Below, piece after piece: positions 40,235 to 50,154 of a stretch of 64,000 bases of DNA; position 1 is the stretch's first letter; each line of letters starts with the position of its first letter. Under the pieces are notes generated by a model. It was not told where the DNA came from and did no database searches. It saw only the letters and a program-made list of their open reading frames with translations. The stretch spans positions 186,001 to 250,000 of the forward strand of contig JAGYJX010000021.1 of NCBI GenBank assembly GCA_018401495.1, given 5' to 3'. Made by a program: the position numbers and the translations under genes. The stretch is from Rhodospirillaceae bacterium. GTDB lineage: Bacteria; Pseudomonadota; Alphaproteobacteria; Thalassobaculales; Thalassobaculaceae.

Positions 40235-41466
40235 TCAGCCCTCGCCAATCCCGGTGGCGTTCTTGATGGTTGCCCGGTCCAGACGAGCGCCGGACTGCTC
40301 GCTGCCGGTCAGGTCGACCCCGTCAAGCACCGCCCCGACGAAGTTGGAGTCCCGCAGATCGGCGCTGCGGAATCGGACCGGCAGGCTCTTGCCTGTCCGT
40401 CGGCCCTTCGGATCCAGGATCTCGGCGCCCTCGATCCGCGCCCCGACGAAACTCGCGTTGGTCAGAACGCATTCCGAGAAATTGGTTCCGGAGAGGCGGG
40501 CCAGCGAAAAGTCCGCGCCTTCCAGATTGGCCTTTCGGAAGGATGTCAGGAACAACTCCGAACGAACGAACGCCGCGCCGGACAGGTTGGTCTCCTCGAA
40601 CGACACGCCGCGGACGTCGCAGCTCGAAAAGTCGAGGCCCCTAAGGTCCTTGCCGAGAAACACCGCCCTCATCCCCAGGCGGCCGTTGCTGGCGATCCAG
40701 GTGCTGTGGAAGCGCAGGGCAGCCTCGATCTCCTCGGGCAGGCTGGTTTCGGTATCCCGATGGATCGCTCCCATCAGGTTGGTGTTCTCGAGATTCGCCT
40801 TCGACAGGTCGACGTTGCGCAGGTTGGCGTCCGACAGGTTGGCCCCGCGGAGGTTTGCGCCGTCCAGGATCGTGCCGGTGAGATTGGCGTTCTTGAGGTT
40901 GCAGCCCGACAGATCGGCGCCGGACAGGTTGGCGCCGGCCAGGTTGACCGCGTGCAGCATGACGTCGCGGAAAACCGCGCCGCGGGCGCTGCTGACCGAC
41001 AGGTTGGCTTCCGACATGTCGGAGCCGGAGAAGTCCGCGCCGTCGAGCTTGGCCTCGGAGAAGTTGGTGCTGCGCTGCTCTTCCTGGCCCCAGGTCACGA
41101 CATGTCCGGGCGCATGTCGGCGCCGCGCAGGACGGCGCCGGAGAGGTCGGCCATGGCGAAGTTGGCGCCGCGAAGGTCGGCCCGCTCGAAGTTGGCGGAC
41201 TGGAGATCGGCGTTCGAGAAGTCGCAGCCGAACAGGTCGGCCTCCGAGAAGTCGGTCACGCGCGCCTGGGTCTTGACGAAACCGGCGCCTGTCATGATCG
41301 ACCGGCGAAGGTCGAGGGTGTCGAGGGTCTTGCCGTTCAGGTTGCCACCCTTCAGCACCAGACGACGTCCGTTCGGTCGTCCGGTCAGATAGGCACCGTG
41401 TGCCTTGATCGCCTTGGCGATCTCGAACGGGACGTCGACGGGTCTTGTTACGACGGGTGGTGGCAT
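40235..41466 (-). CDS. pentapeptide-repeat protein (frame break near 41106)
   Basis: About 410 codons of unknown function. A short N-terminal domain (DVPFEIAKAIKAHGAYLTGR, LVLKGGNLNGKTLDTLDLRRS) leads into long runs of A(D/N)LXX repeats, for example NLAGANLSGADLSGCNLKNANL, which fold as a right-handed square helix. A linker (ETSLPEEIEAALRFHSTWIAS) splits the repeats into two sets. A missing base near 41106 breaks the frame between ADMRPG and HVVTWGQEEQ. Start chosen at ATG 41466. Oriented away from dnaE and towards lolD. Confidence 0.82.
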
Positions 41467-41509
41467 GCGCTGTCGCCGGACAAAGGTGAGCGTCTTGGTC
41501 ACCGAACAT

Positions 41510-41546
41510 GCGCCATGAATGTAAACAGGCGGTAAACGCATGGCGC
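41510..41546. repeat. inverted repeat with tandem GTAAAC in the pentapeptide/dnaE intergenic region
   Basis: GCGCCATG (41510-41517) and CATGGCGC (41539-41546) are a perfect inverted repeat around 21 bases that hold two GTAAAC copies (41521 and 41532) spaced by one helical turn (11 bases). It lies between divergent genes, 150 bases before dnaE. A protein-binding site is possible; no known regulator is matched. Confidence 0.35.
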
Positions 41547-41695
41547 GAGAAGTGGTTAACCGGGCGGCTCCGAGTCCCGGAGCGACGACCCGCCCGCCCG
41601 AGCGTCCAAACCCATCGAGGCCTTGGCTCCGCGGACGCACGGTGACCGGCGCAGCGGGGCGTGGGATGATTAAGGACACCGTTGGAGCCGCATTC

Positions 41696-44600
41696 ATGAG
41701 CCACGCCGATTTCATCCATCTGCGCGTTCATTCCGCCTATTCGCTCGCTGAGGGTGCCCTGCACGCCAAGCAACTCGTCAAGCTGGCGAAACAGAATCGG
41801 ATGCCGGCGGTGGCGATGACCGACAGCGGCAACCTGTTCGGCGCCCTGGAGTTCGCGGTAACCGCGTCGGGCGAGGGAGTGCAACCGATCGTCGGGGTGC
41901 AGATCAAGGTGCGCCGCCCGGCGGAACCGGATCGTCGTGGCCTGCGGGTTGTTGCTGGCCGCGATGTCCCGCCGGATCAGCTGGTCCTGCTGGTGCAGTC
42001 CGAGACCGGCTACCGCAATCTCATGGCGGTGGTCAGCCGAGCCTACCTGGAGACCTCCGGCGAAGACGAGCCGCAGATAGCGCTTGATGAGTTGGAGGGG
42101 TGGACCGAGGGATTGATCGCGCTGACGGCGGGGCCGCGCGGCGCCGTCGGTCGACAGCTCCTCGACGGCCGCGACGCCGAGGCCGAAGCGATGCTGCTGC
42201 ACCTCAACCGGCTGTTCCCGGGACGGCTCTACATCGAACTTCAGCGTCACTTCCTGGAAGAGGAAGCCCGAATCGAGGGCCGGCTGATCGACCTCGCCTA
42301 TGCCCATGACGTGCCGCTGGTCGCGACCAACGAGGTCTTCTTTGCCGACGAGGGCATGCACGAGGCGCACGATGCTCTCCTGTGCATCGCCGAGAGCACA
42401 ACGGTGGGCAACCCCAAGCGTCGCCGCGTGACCCCGCATCACCGATTCAAGTCGGCCGAGGAGATGCGTGAACTGTTCGCCGACCTGCCCGAGGCGATCG
42501 ACAACACGGTCGTGATCGCGCGGCGCTGCGCCTACATGCCCCGAAAGCTCGATCCGATTCTGCCGCGCTTCGAGACCGAGGCAGGGCGCACGGAGTCAGA
42601 GGAACTTCGGGCTCAGGCCGAAGCTGGCCTGGCGGCCCGCCTCGACGCGCACGTGTTCACCGCCGACATGGATGCCGACCGTCGGCAGGAGGTCGCCCGG
42701 CCGTACCACGAGCGCCTGGCGATGGAGCTCGGCGTGATCGAGCAGATGGGGTTTCCTGGGTATTTCCTGATCGTTTCCGACTTCATCAAATGGGCCAAGG
42801 CGAACGGAATTCCGGTGGGTCCCGGGCGCGGATCGGGGGCCGGGTCGCTGGTCGCCTACTCGCTTCTGATCACCGACCTCGATCCCTTGCGCTGGGGCCT
42901 GCTTTTCGAGCGCTTCCTCAACCCCGAACGCGTGTCCATGCCGGACTTCGACATCGACTTCTGTCAGGACCGCCGCGACGAGGTGATCCGGTATGTGCAG
43001 GACAAGTATGGCCGTGACCGCGTGGCGCAGATCATCACCTTCGGCAAGCTGCAGGCGCGGGCGGCGTTGCGCGACGTCGGGCGTGTCCTGGAGATGCCGT
43101 ATGGCCAGGTCGACCGGATCTGCAAACTGGTGCCGAACAACCCGGCCAACCCGGTGACCCTGGCGCAGGCGCTGACCACCGAGGAGGAACTTCGGCGCCA
43201 GCGCGACTCCGACGAGAACGTCGCCAGCCTGATCCGTGTCGCCCTTCAGATCGAGGGGCTGTACCGCAACTCATCGACCCACGCCGCCGGCGTGGTCATC
43301 GGTGACCGCCCACTCTCAGAGTTGGTACCGCTCTATCGGGACCCTCGTTCCGACATGCCGGTCACCCAGTTCAACATGAAGTGGGTGGAGCCGGCGGGGC
43401 TGGTGAAGTTCGACTTCCTCGGCCTGAAGACCCTGACCGTGCTGCAGCGCGCCATCGATCTGCTCAAGGAGCGGGGACTGGATCTGGAGCTGTCCAAGAT
43501 CCCGCTCGACGACACCCGCACCTACGCGATGCTGGCCAGGGGTGAGGGAACCGGGGTGTTCCAGCTGGAAAGCTCCGGCATGCGCGACGTGCTGCGCCGC
43601 CTGCGGCCCGACCGGTTCGAGGACATCATCGCGCTGGTGGCGCTCTACCGGCCCGGTCCGATGGCCAACATCCCGAAGTACATCGCCTGCAAGCACGGTG
43701 ACGAAAAGCCCGACTACATGCACCCCAAGCTGGAGCCGGTTCTCACCGAGACCTTCGGCATCATGATCTATCAGGAGCAGGTGCAGCAGGCCGCCCAGCG
43801 GCTGTCCGGCTACACACTCGGCGGCGCCGACCTGCTCCGCCGCGCCATGGGCAAGAAGATCAAGGAGGAGATGGACGCGCAGCGCGAGCGTTTCGTCTCC
43901 GGTGCCGTCGAGAACGGCGTCGACCAGGCCCAGGCGAGCGGGATCTTCGACCAGATCGCGGCGTTCGCGGGCTACGGCTTCAACAAGAGCCACGCTGCCG
44001 CCTACGCCCTGGTGGCCTACCAGACCGCCTACCTGAAGGCCAATCACCCGGTTGAGTTCCTGGCGGCCTCCATGACCTACGACATGGGGAACACCGACAA
44101 GCTCAACACCTTCCGTCAGGAGCTTCAGAAGCTGCGGATCCCGCTGCTGCCGCCGGACATCAACCGGTCTCGCCGCGACTTTGCGGTCGAGCCGCGGCCC
44201 GATGGCAGCATGGCGATCCGCTACGCGCTGGCCGCCGTGAAGAACGTCGGCGGCGCCGCGATGGACGCCCTTGCGGTTGCGCGCGATGCCGGCGGACCGT
44301 TCAAGAGCCTCGGCGATTTCGCCGACCGCGCGGACCCGCAGCACGTGAACAAGCGTCTGCTGGAGAACCTGGTGAGGGCTGGCGCCTTCGACGCCCTGCA
44401 CCCGAACCGGGCCGAGCTTTTCGAGAGCCTTGAAACTGTCATCCGGCATGTCAGCGCCGCCGCCAGCGAGCGCGGGTCGAGCCAGGTCAACCTGTTCGCC
44501 GTCGATGGCGGGCGTGAGCCGGCACGCTTGCGGCTGAAGGACCGGCCCGACTGGCCGCCGATGGAGCGGCTGAAGGAGGAGTTCGACGCCCTGGGTTCTA

Positions 44601-45183
44601 CCTGTCGGCCCACCCGCTGGACGCCTACGCCGAATCGCTCGAACGGCTCAAGGTCGTGGCGTCGGATAGGGCGCTCGCCGAAACCCGCTCGAAGGGCGGG
44701 TCGACACGACTGACCCTGGCCGGGATCGTTGTCGGCAAGCAGATCCGCACGTCGAAGTCCGGCAATCGGTTCGCGTTCGTGCAACTGACCGACCGGGCCG
44801 GTGTTTTCGAAGTCACGCTGTTCTCGGAGGTCCTGGCCACCTGCCGGGAGGTCCTCGATGCCGGCGTGCCGCTCCTGGTACGGGCCGACGCCCGCGTCGA
44901 GGACGACGCCTTGCGGCTGCTGGTGTCCCGGCTGGAGCCTCTGGACAAGGCGGTGGAACAGACGGCGGTCGGCCTTGAGATCCATGTCCGAGATACCCGC
45001 GCGCTCGAGCCGCTGCGTTCGCTGATCGCCAAGGAGGGTCGCGGCCGCGGGCGGATACGGGTGGTGGTGCCAACCGGCGAAGGTGATGTCGGGATCGTGC
45101 TTCCGGAGGCCTACAAGGTCTCGAGCCAACTTCGCGGTGCCGTCAAGGCGATCCCGGGGATCGACTTCGTACGCGACCTCTGA
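41696..45183 (+). CDS. dnaE: DNA polymerase III alpha subunit (frame break at 44593-44595)
   Basis: Replicative polymerase. About 1,162 codons, normal for DnaE1. The PHP domain begins FIHLRVHSAYSLAEGAL; the polymerase core holds VGPGRGSGAGSLVAYSLLIT and the catalytic Asp pair in PDFDIDFCQDRRDEVI. Later come IIALVALYRPGPM, MIYQEQVQQAAQRLSGY, GYGFNKSHAAAYALVAYQTAY and the C-terminal OB fold (LTLAGIVVGKQIRTSKSGNRF). GGG at 44593-44595 should be GGGG; repair gives ALGFYLSAHPLDAY. An intact essential gene is expected, so the break is surely a read error. ATG 41696 gives the conserved start. Confidence 0.96.
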
Positions 45184-45264
45184 GGTAGCAAGCGACGCGA
45201 GCCCGCTTCCGTTGGCGACCGCGGACGTGGCAGGTTGGGGCCCCACCTTCGATGGAGACGTCCG

Positions 45265-46788
45265 ATGAAGCGAATTGCCATTCTCGGCTTCTCGCTCGAG
45301 AGCAACAGCTTCGCGCCGCCCTGCGGACGAAGCGATTTCGAGCAGCGCGGCTACTATCAGGGTGAACAGATCACCCACCAGGCGAGGGCCGAGCACCCGG
45401 CGATCTACGCCGGAATCTGCGGCTTCTACGCCGAGATGGATCGCCTGCATGATCGGGATGGCTGGGAACCCGTGCCGATCGTGCACGCGTCATCCCAGCC
45501 CGCCGGGCCGGTCGAGGAGGGGTTCTTCAAGGAGTTGCTCGGCGAGTTCGAGGCCGGCTTGAAGGCCGCCGGCCGGCTTGACGGCGTCTATTTGGCGGAG
45601 CATGGCGGCGCGACCGCCACCCACACCCACGATCCGGACGGCGAAGTCTTCGCCCTGGTGCGTCGGGTGGTCGGTACTGGGGTGCCGGTGGTGGCGACGC
45701 TCGACCTGCACGCCAATGTCTCTGATCTCATGATGGACAGCGTCGACCTGATGGTCGGGTACCGCACCAACCCGCACGTCGACATCCATGAGCGCGGCCA
45801 GGAGGCGGCGCGGTTGATGGACGAGCTGATGGCCGGCGTGACGGCGACCGCCTTCAGGGTTCGCCTGCCGCTGGTGGCGCCGTCGGTGACCCAGTTGACG
45901 GCGCAGGGCCACCCCTATGGCGATCTGATCCGGCTTGGCCAGACGAAGCTCGACTCGCGGGTGATGAACGTCACCGTCCTGTCGGGCTTTGCCTTCGCCG
46001 ACACCCCGAAGAACGGGATGACCGTGATTGTCACGACCCGCAACGATCCCGGCCTGGCGAAATCTCTGGCGCTTGAGATCGCGGCCGCCGGCTGGGCCGA
46101 CCGGAGCCGCTATCTGCCGCGCATGATCGCTCTTGATACCGCTGTCGCTCAGGCCCTGGCAGTCGGTGCCGATCCGATGGCGCCGTCGCTGCTGTTCGCC
46201 GACCCGGCCGACAACCCGGGTGGAGGCGGCCGCGGGAACACGACGTTCATCCTGTCGGCGTTTCTGCGGGCCGGTGTTCATGGCTGCATCGCCGGGGTGT
46301 TTTTCGACCCGGCGCTGGTCGAGCAGGCGACCGCGGCAGGCGAGGGCAACCGGTTCCTCGCCAACCTCAACACCCTGGAGACGACCCGCTTCTCCGAGCC
46401 GTTATCCTGGGATGCGCGCGTGGTTCACCTCCACGACGGTCGATTTGTCGGCCGCTACGGGATGGTCGCGGGCCGGTCGGTCGATCTCGGACCGACCGCG
46501 GTGATCGCGCTCGACGGCATCACGCTGGTCGTGATCAGCAAGCGTCAGCAGTGTCTTTCCACCGACTTCTTCGACGCGTTCGGCGTCGACGTCGCCGGAG
46601 CACGCTCGATCGTGGTGAAGTCGCGGGGGCATTTCCGTGCCGGGTTCGAGCATCTGTTCCCGCCGGAGCGGATCCGCGAGGTCGATGTGCCGGGTCTGAC
46701 CTCGCCGAACCTTGCCAATTTCGATTGGAAGGGGCTGCCGCGGCCGGTCTTCCCGCTCGATGCGGATGCCGTGTGGAGCGGACGGTAG
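45265..46788 (+). CDS. M81 family metallopeptidase (MlrC-like)
   Basis: A 507-residue MlrC-type protein. RIAILGFSLESNSFAPPCGRSDF, YLAEHGGATATHTHDPDGEVF, VATLDLHANVSDLMMD (metal ligands in DLHAN) and YRTNPHVDIHERGQEAARL are typical of the N-terminal zinc domain; DPADNPGGGGRGNTTF and VKSRGHFRAGFEHLF of the C-terminal one. MlrC cleaves linear microcystin in sphingomonads, but most homologues act on unknown small peptides or amides. The ATG at 45265 follows a GGAG. Not linked by function to its neighbours. Confidence 0.88.
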   Translation: MKRIAILGFSLESNSFAPPCGRSDFEQRGYYQGEQITHQARAEHPAIYAGICGFYAEMDRLHDRDGWEPVPIVHASSQPAGPVEEGFFKELLGEFEAGLKAAGRLDGVYLAEHGGATATHTHDPDGEVFALVRRVVGTGVPVVATLDLHANVSDLMMDSVDLMVGYRTNPHVDIHERGQEAARLMDELMAGVTATAFRVRLPLVAPSVTQLTAQGHPYGDLIRLGQTKLDSRVMNVTVLSGFAFADTPKNGMTVIVTTRNDPGLAKSLALEIAAAGWADRSRYLPRMIALDTAVAQALAVGADPMAPSLLFADPADNPGGGGRGNTTFILSAFLRAGVHGCIAGVFFDPALVEQATAAGEGNRFLANLNTLETTRFSEPLSWDARVVHLHDGRFVGRYGMVAGRSVDLGPTAVIALDGITLVVISKRQQCLSTDFFDAFGVDVAGARSIVVKSRGHFRAGFEHLFPPERIREVDVPGLTSPNLANFDWKGLPRPVFPLDADAVWSGR

Positions 46789-46918
46789 CAGCCGTGCGAG
46801 ACCCCCGGATGCTTGCCAAACCCACGCGGGAGGAGTAGATAGGCGCCCGCTCAATCCCGCACACGGGCCCGCGGTGGCAATCGGTCGACTCCAGTCGACT
46901 GGCGGTCGTCGCTCCGGT

Positions 46919-46937
46919 GTCGAGGCATCGCCTCGAC
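46919..46937 (+). promoter_or_regulatory. hairpin in the rpsB leader
   Basis: GTCGAGGC-ATC-GCCTCGAC is a perfect 8-bp stem with a 3-base loop, 41 bases before the rpsB ATG within a 190-base untranslated stretch. S2 regulates its own leader in enteric bacteria; whether this hairpin serves that role is unknown. Confidence 0.3.
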
Positions 46938-46978
46938 CAAGACCCGTGGAGGCGAAACCGGAAAATATGAGGAACGAT

Positions 46979-47803
46979 ATGGCCCTGCCGATTTTCACCA
47001 TGCGCCAGCTTCTTGAGTCCGGCGTTCACTTCGGCCACCACACCCGCCGTTGGAACCCGAAGATGGAGCCGTACATCTTCGGGGTGCGCAACAACGTCCA
47101 CATCCTGGACCTGCGCCAGACCGTTCCGATGCTGCACCGCGCGCTCGAGGCGGTCCGCGACACCACCGCCAAGGGTGGCCGCGTGCTGTTCGTCGGCACC
47201 AAGCGCCAGGCGGCCGACATGATCGCCGAGGCGGCCAAGCGTTCGGGTCAGTACTTCGTCAACCACCGTTGGCTCGGCGGCATGCTGACCAACTGGAAGA
47301 CGATCTCGCACTCGATCAAGCGGCTGCGCGATCTCGAGGACCTGCTGGATTCGCCGGAGAGCCTCGGTCTCACCAAGAAGGAGACCCTCGGGCTCACCCG
47401 CGAGCGCGAGAAGCTCGAGCGCGCGCTCGGCGGCATCAAGGAGATGGGCGGCCTGCCGGACATCCTGTTCGTCATCGACACGAACAAGGAGAGCCTGGCG
47501 ATCCTGGAGGCCAACAAGCTCGGTATTCCGGTGGTTGCGGTTCTCGACAGCAACTGCAGCCCGGATGGCGTGCAGTACCCGATCCCCGGGAACGACGACG
47601 CGATGCGCGCAGTTGCCATGTACTGCGACCTGATCGCGAGCGCCGTGCTCGACGGCCTGCAGGCTGAAATGATGGCAACCGGCAAGGATGTCGGCGAGAG
47701 CCTGGAAGCTCCGACGGAGCCCGCCCTTGAGGCCGAGGTGGCCGGTTCGACCGAGGTCGAGACGGTGGTCGACGCGGGTGTCGCGGAACAGGCGAACGCC
47801 TGA
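46979..47803 (+). CDS. rpsB: 30S ribosomal protein S2
   Basis: 274 residues. LPIFTMRQLLESGVHFGHHTRRWNPKM (opening), YIFGVRNNVHILDLRQTVPM, GRVLFVGTKRQAADMI, YFVNHRWLGGMLTNWKTIS, PDILFVIDTNKESLAILEANKLGIPVVAVLDSNC (outline) and YPIPGNDDAMRA are all conserved. The start is ATG 46979 with GAGG 6 bases upstream; an in-frame ATG 12 bases earlier overlaps the ribosome site. The acidic C-terminal tail (EAPTEPALEAEVAGSTEVE) is an alphaproteobacterial extension. Confidence 0.97.
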   Translation: MALPIFTMRQLLESGVHFGHHTRRWNPKMEPYIFGVRNNVHILDLRQTVPMLHRALEAVRDTTAKGGRVLFVGTKRQAADMIAEAAKRSGQYFVNHRWLGGMLTNWKTISHSIKRLRDLEDLLDSPESLGLTKKETLGLTREREKLERALGGIKEMGGLPDILFVIDTNKESLAILEANKLGIPVVAVLDSNCSPDGVQYPIPGNDDAMRAVAMYCDLIASAVLDGLQAEMMATGKDVGESLEAPTEPALEAEVAGSTEVETVVDAGVAEQANA

Positions 47804-47830
47804 CCGTCTGCCCCGAGCGAAGATGAGAGC

Positions 47831-47852
47831 GCCGCCGGCCGAGGCCGGCGGC
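47831..47852 (+). terminator. hairpin between rpsB and tsf (attenuator-like)
   Basis: GCCGCCGGCC-GA-GGCCGGCGGC is a perfect, very stable GC stem (10 bp, or 9 bp with a CGAG loop) placed 28 bases after the rpsB stop. There is no T-run, so it may act as a partial terminator or an RNA-processing/stability element that lowers tsf relative to rpsB. Confidence 0.45.
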
Positions 47853-47883
47853 GGCGTCTGAACGAACGACGAGGATGAAGACG

Positions 47884-48804
47884 ATGGCGGTTACGGCAGC
47901 CCTTGTTAAGGAACTGCGTGAGAAGACCGGCGCCGGCATGATGGATTGCAAGAAGGCGTTGAACGAGACCAACGGCGACCTGGAGGCGGCGGTCGACTGG
48001 CTGCGGACCAAGGGTCTCGCGGCGGCCGCGAAGAAGTCCGGGCGTGTCGCTGCCGAGGGTCTGGTCGGGGTCGCGGTCGCCGGCACCCGCGGCGCTGTGG
48101 CCGAGATCAACTCCGAGACCGATTTCGTGGCCCGCAACGACGGCTTCCAGTCGTTCGCCGAGAACGTGACCGCGCTGGTCCTGCAGAACGGTATCGACGT
48201 CGAGGCACTGAAGGCGGTCGCGTATCCCGGCACCGGCCGTACCGTCGGTGAGGAACTCACCCACAACATCGCCACGATCGGCGAGAACATGTCGATCCGC
48301 CGGGCCGCCCTGGTCTCGGTCGGCGACGGCGTGGTGGTCCCGTATGTCCACAACGCGGTCAAGCCGGGTCTCGGCAAGATCGGCGTGCTGGTCGCGCTCG
48401 AATCGACCGGCGACAAGGGCAAGCTGGCCGAACTCGGCAAGCAGATCGCCATGCACATCGCCGCGGCGGCCCCGCAGAGCCTGTCGACCGACGACCTCGA
48501 TCCGGCCGCCGTCGAGCGCGAGCGGGCGGTTCTGATCGAGCAGGCGCGCGCCTCCGGCAAGCCCGACAACATCATCGAGAAGATGGTCGAGGGCCGGGTC
48601 CGGAAGTTCTACCAGGAGGTCGTTCTGCTCGAGCAGACCTTCGTGATCGACGGCGAGACGCCGGTTCGCAAGGTCGTCGAGAACACCGCCAAGGCCATCG
48701 GCGCGCCGGTCACACTGGCCGCCTTCGTGCGTCTGCAGCTCGGCGAGGGCATCGAGAAGGAGCAGACCGACTTCGCGGCGGAAGTGGCGGCGCTCGCCGG
48801 TTGA
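47884..48804 (+). CDS. tsf: translation elongation factor Ts
   Basis: EF-Ts recharges EF-Tu with GTP. 306 residues from ATG 47884 (AGGA 8 bases upstream). VTAALVKELREKTGAGMMDCKKALNET and GDLEAAVDWLRTKGLAAAAKKSGR are the family's first signature, EINSETDFVARNDGF the second. The dimerisation domain and C-terminal module are present, and there is no frame break. Confidence 0.97.
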   Translation: MAVTAALVKELREKTGAGMMDCKKALNETNGDLEAAVDWLRTKGLAAAAKKSGRVAAEGLVGVAVAGTRGAVAEINSETDFVARNDGFQSFAENVTALVLQNGIDVEALKAVAYPGTGRTVGEELTHNIATIGENMSIRRAALVSVGDGVVVPYVHNAVKPGLGKIGVLVALESTGDKGKLAELGKQIAMHIAAAAPQSLSTDDLDPAAVERERAVLIEQARASGKPDNIIEKMVEGRVRKFYQEVVLLEQTFVIDGETPVRKVVENTAKAIGAPVTLAAFVRLQLGEGIEKEQTDFAAEVAALAG

Positions 48805-48847
48805 TGTAGAACAGGAGCGACCGCCGGCGACCGGAGGGACGAGGGCG

Positions 48848-49588
48848 ATGGGCTCCAGCACGGACGAAACCGCGGCACCGCTGCCGTACCCCAGGGTTCT
48901 CCTGAAGATCTCGGGTGAGGCTCTCATGGGGAGCCTCACCTACGGTATCGACCCGGTGATGGTCGACCGGGTTGCCGGCGAGATCGAGTCCGTGCATTCG
49001 ATCGGCATCGAGGTTTGCCTGGTGATCGGGGGTGGCAACATCTTCCGGGGTGTGTCCTCCGCGGCATCCGGGATGGAGCGGGCTACGGCCGATTACATGG
49101 GCATGCTGGCGACGGTGATGAATTCGCTGGCGATGCAGAGCGCGCTGGAGCGACGCGGGATTGCTACCCGGGTGCTCTCGGCCCTGCCGATAGCGGCCGT
49201 GTGCGAACCCTATATTCGCCGGCGCGCCATGCGGCACATGGAGAAGGGCCGGGTCGTGATCTTCGCTTCCGGAACCGGCAACCCGTTCTTCACAACCGAC
49301 ACCGCTGCCGCGCTGCGGGCCTCCGAGATGGGCTGCAAGGCGTTGCTCAAGGCGACCAAGGTCGACGGCGTGTACGACGCCGATCCGATGAAGGTTGCCG
49401 ATGCCAAGCGTTTCGAGCGCCTGACCTATATGGACGTCCTTCGCAACGACCTGAAGGTTATGGACGCTTCGGCCATTTCGTTGGCGCGTGAGAACGACAT
49501 TCCGATTCTCATCTTCTCGATCCACAATAACGGCGCGTTCGCCGACGTGGTCCAGGGCAAGGGACGGTTCACGATAATTACGGAGTAG
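48848..49588 (+). CDS. pyrH: UMP kinase
   Basis: Phosphorylates UMP to UDP. 246 residues of the amino-acid-kinase fold. PYPRVLLKISGEALMG, LVIGGGNIFRG, ATADYMGMLATVMNSLAMQ, VIFASGTGNPFFTTDTAAALRA and LLKATKVDGVYDADP are the conserved blocks. It keeps the usual position between tsf and frr and is separated from frr by 5 bases. Confidence 0.97.
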   Translation: MGSSTDETAAPLPYPRVLLKISGEALMGSLTYGIDPVMVDRVAGEIESVHSIGIEVCLVIGGGNIFRGVSSAASGMERATADYMGMLATVMNSLAMQSALERRGIATRVLSALPIAAVCEPYIRRRAMRHMEKGRVVIFASGTGNPFFTTDTAAALRASEMGCKALLKATKVDGVYDADPMKVADAKRFERLTYMDVLRNDLKVMDASAISLARENDIPILIFSIHNNGAFADVVQGKGRFTIITE

Positions 49589-49593
49589 GGGAC

Positions 49594-50151
49594 ATGGCGG
49601 ACCTCGATCTCGACGACATCGAACGGCGCATGGATGGGGCCGTGAACGCGCTCAGGACCGAGTTCGCCGGCCTCAGGACCGGCCGGGCTTCGGCCAGTCT
49701 CCTGGAGCCGATACACGTGGAGGCGTACGGCGCCCGCATGCCGCTCAACCAGGTCGGCACCATCAGTGTGCCTGAGCCGCGGATGATCTCGGTTCAGGTC
49801 TGGGATCGGTCGATGACCAAGGCGGTGGAGCGGGCGATCCGGGAATCCGATCTCGGACTGAACCCGCAGTCGGACGGACAATTGATCCGTGTCCCGCTCC
49901 CGGACCTTTCCGAGGAACGCCGGGTCGAACTCGTCAAGGTGGCCTCGAAGTACGCGGAAAGCGCGCGCGTCGCGGTCCGCAACGTCCGCCGGGACGGCAT
50001 GGATCTGCTCAAGAGGCTGGAGAAGGACGGCGACCTCAGTCAGGACGACCGTCGCCTCTACGAAGAGGAGATCCAGTCGCTGACGGACAGGCACGTCAAG
50101 GCGATCGACGAGGCCTTGGGTGCCAAGGAAAAGGACATCATGCAGGTCTGA
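49594..50151 (+). CDS. frr: ribosome recycling factor
   Basis: 185 residues. Splits the post-termination ribosome with EF-G. DLDDIERRMDGAVNALRTEFAGLRTGRASASLLEPIHVEAYG (outline), VWDRSMTKAVERAIRESDLGLNP, and RRVELVKVASKYAESARVAVRNVRRD are the three-helix-bundle signatures. It is 5 bases after pyrH and 3 bases before uppS. Confidence 0.97.
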   Translation: MADLDLDDIERRMDGAVNALRTEFAGLRTGRASASLLEPIHVEAYGARMPLNQVGTISVPEPRMISVQVWDRSMTKAVERAIRESDLGLNPQSDGQLIRVPLPDLSEERRVELVKVASKYAESARVAVRNVRRDGMDLLKRLEKDGDLSQDDRRLYEEEIQSLTDRHVKAIDEALGAKEKDIMQV

Positions 50152-50154
50152 TCC

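Noticed and set aside
40235..42442. 735-codon minus-strand frame reaching into dnaE
   Set aside because: Only the part up to about 41,100 is the pentapeptide protein. The upstream part is antisense to dnaE and unlike any protein.
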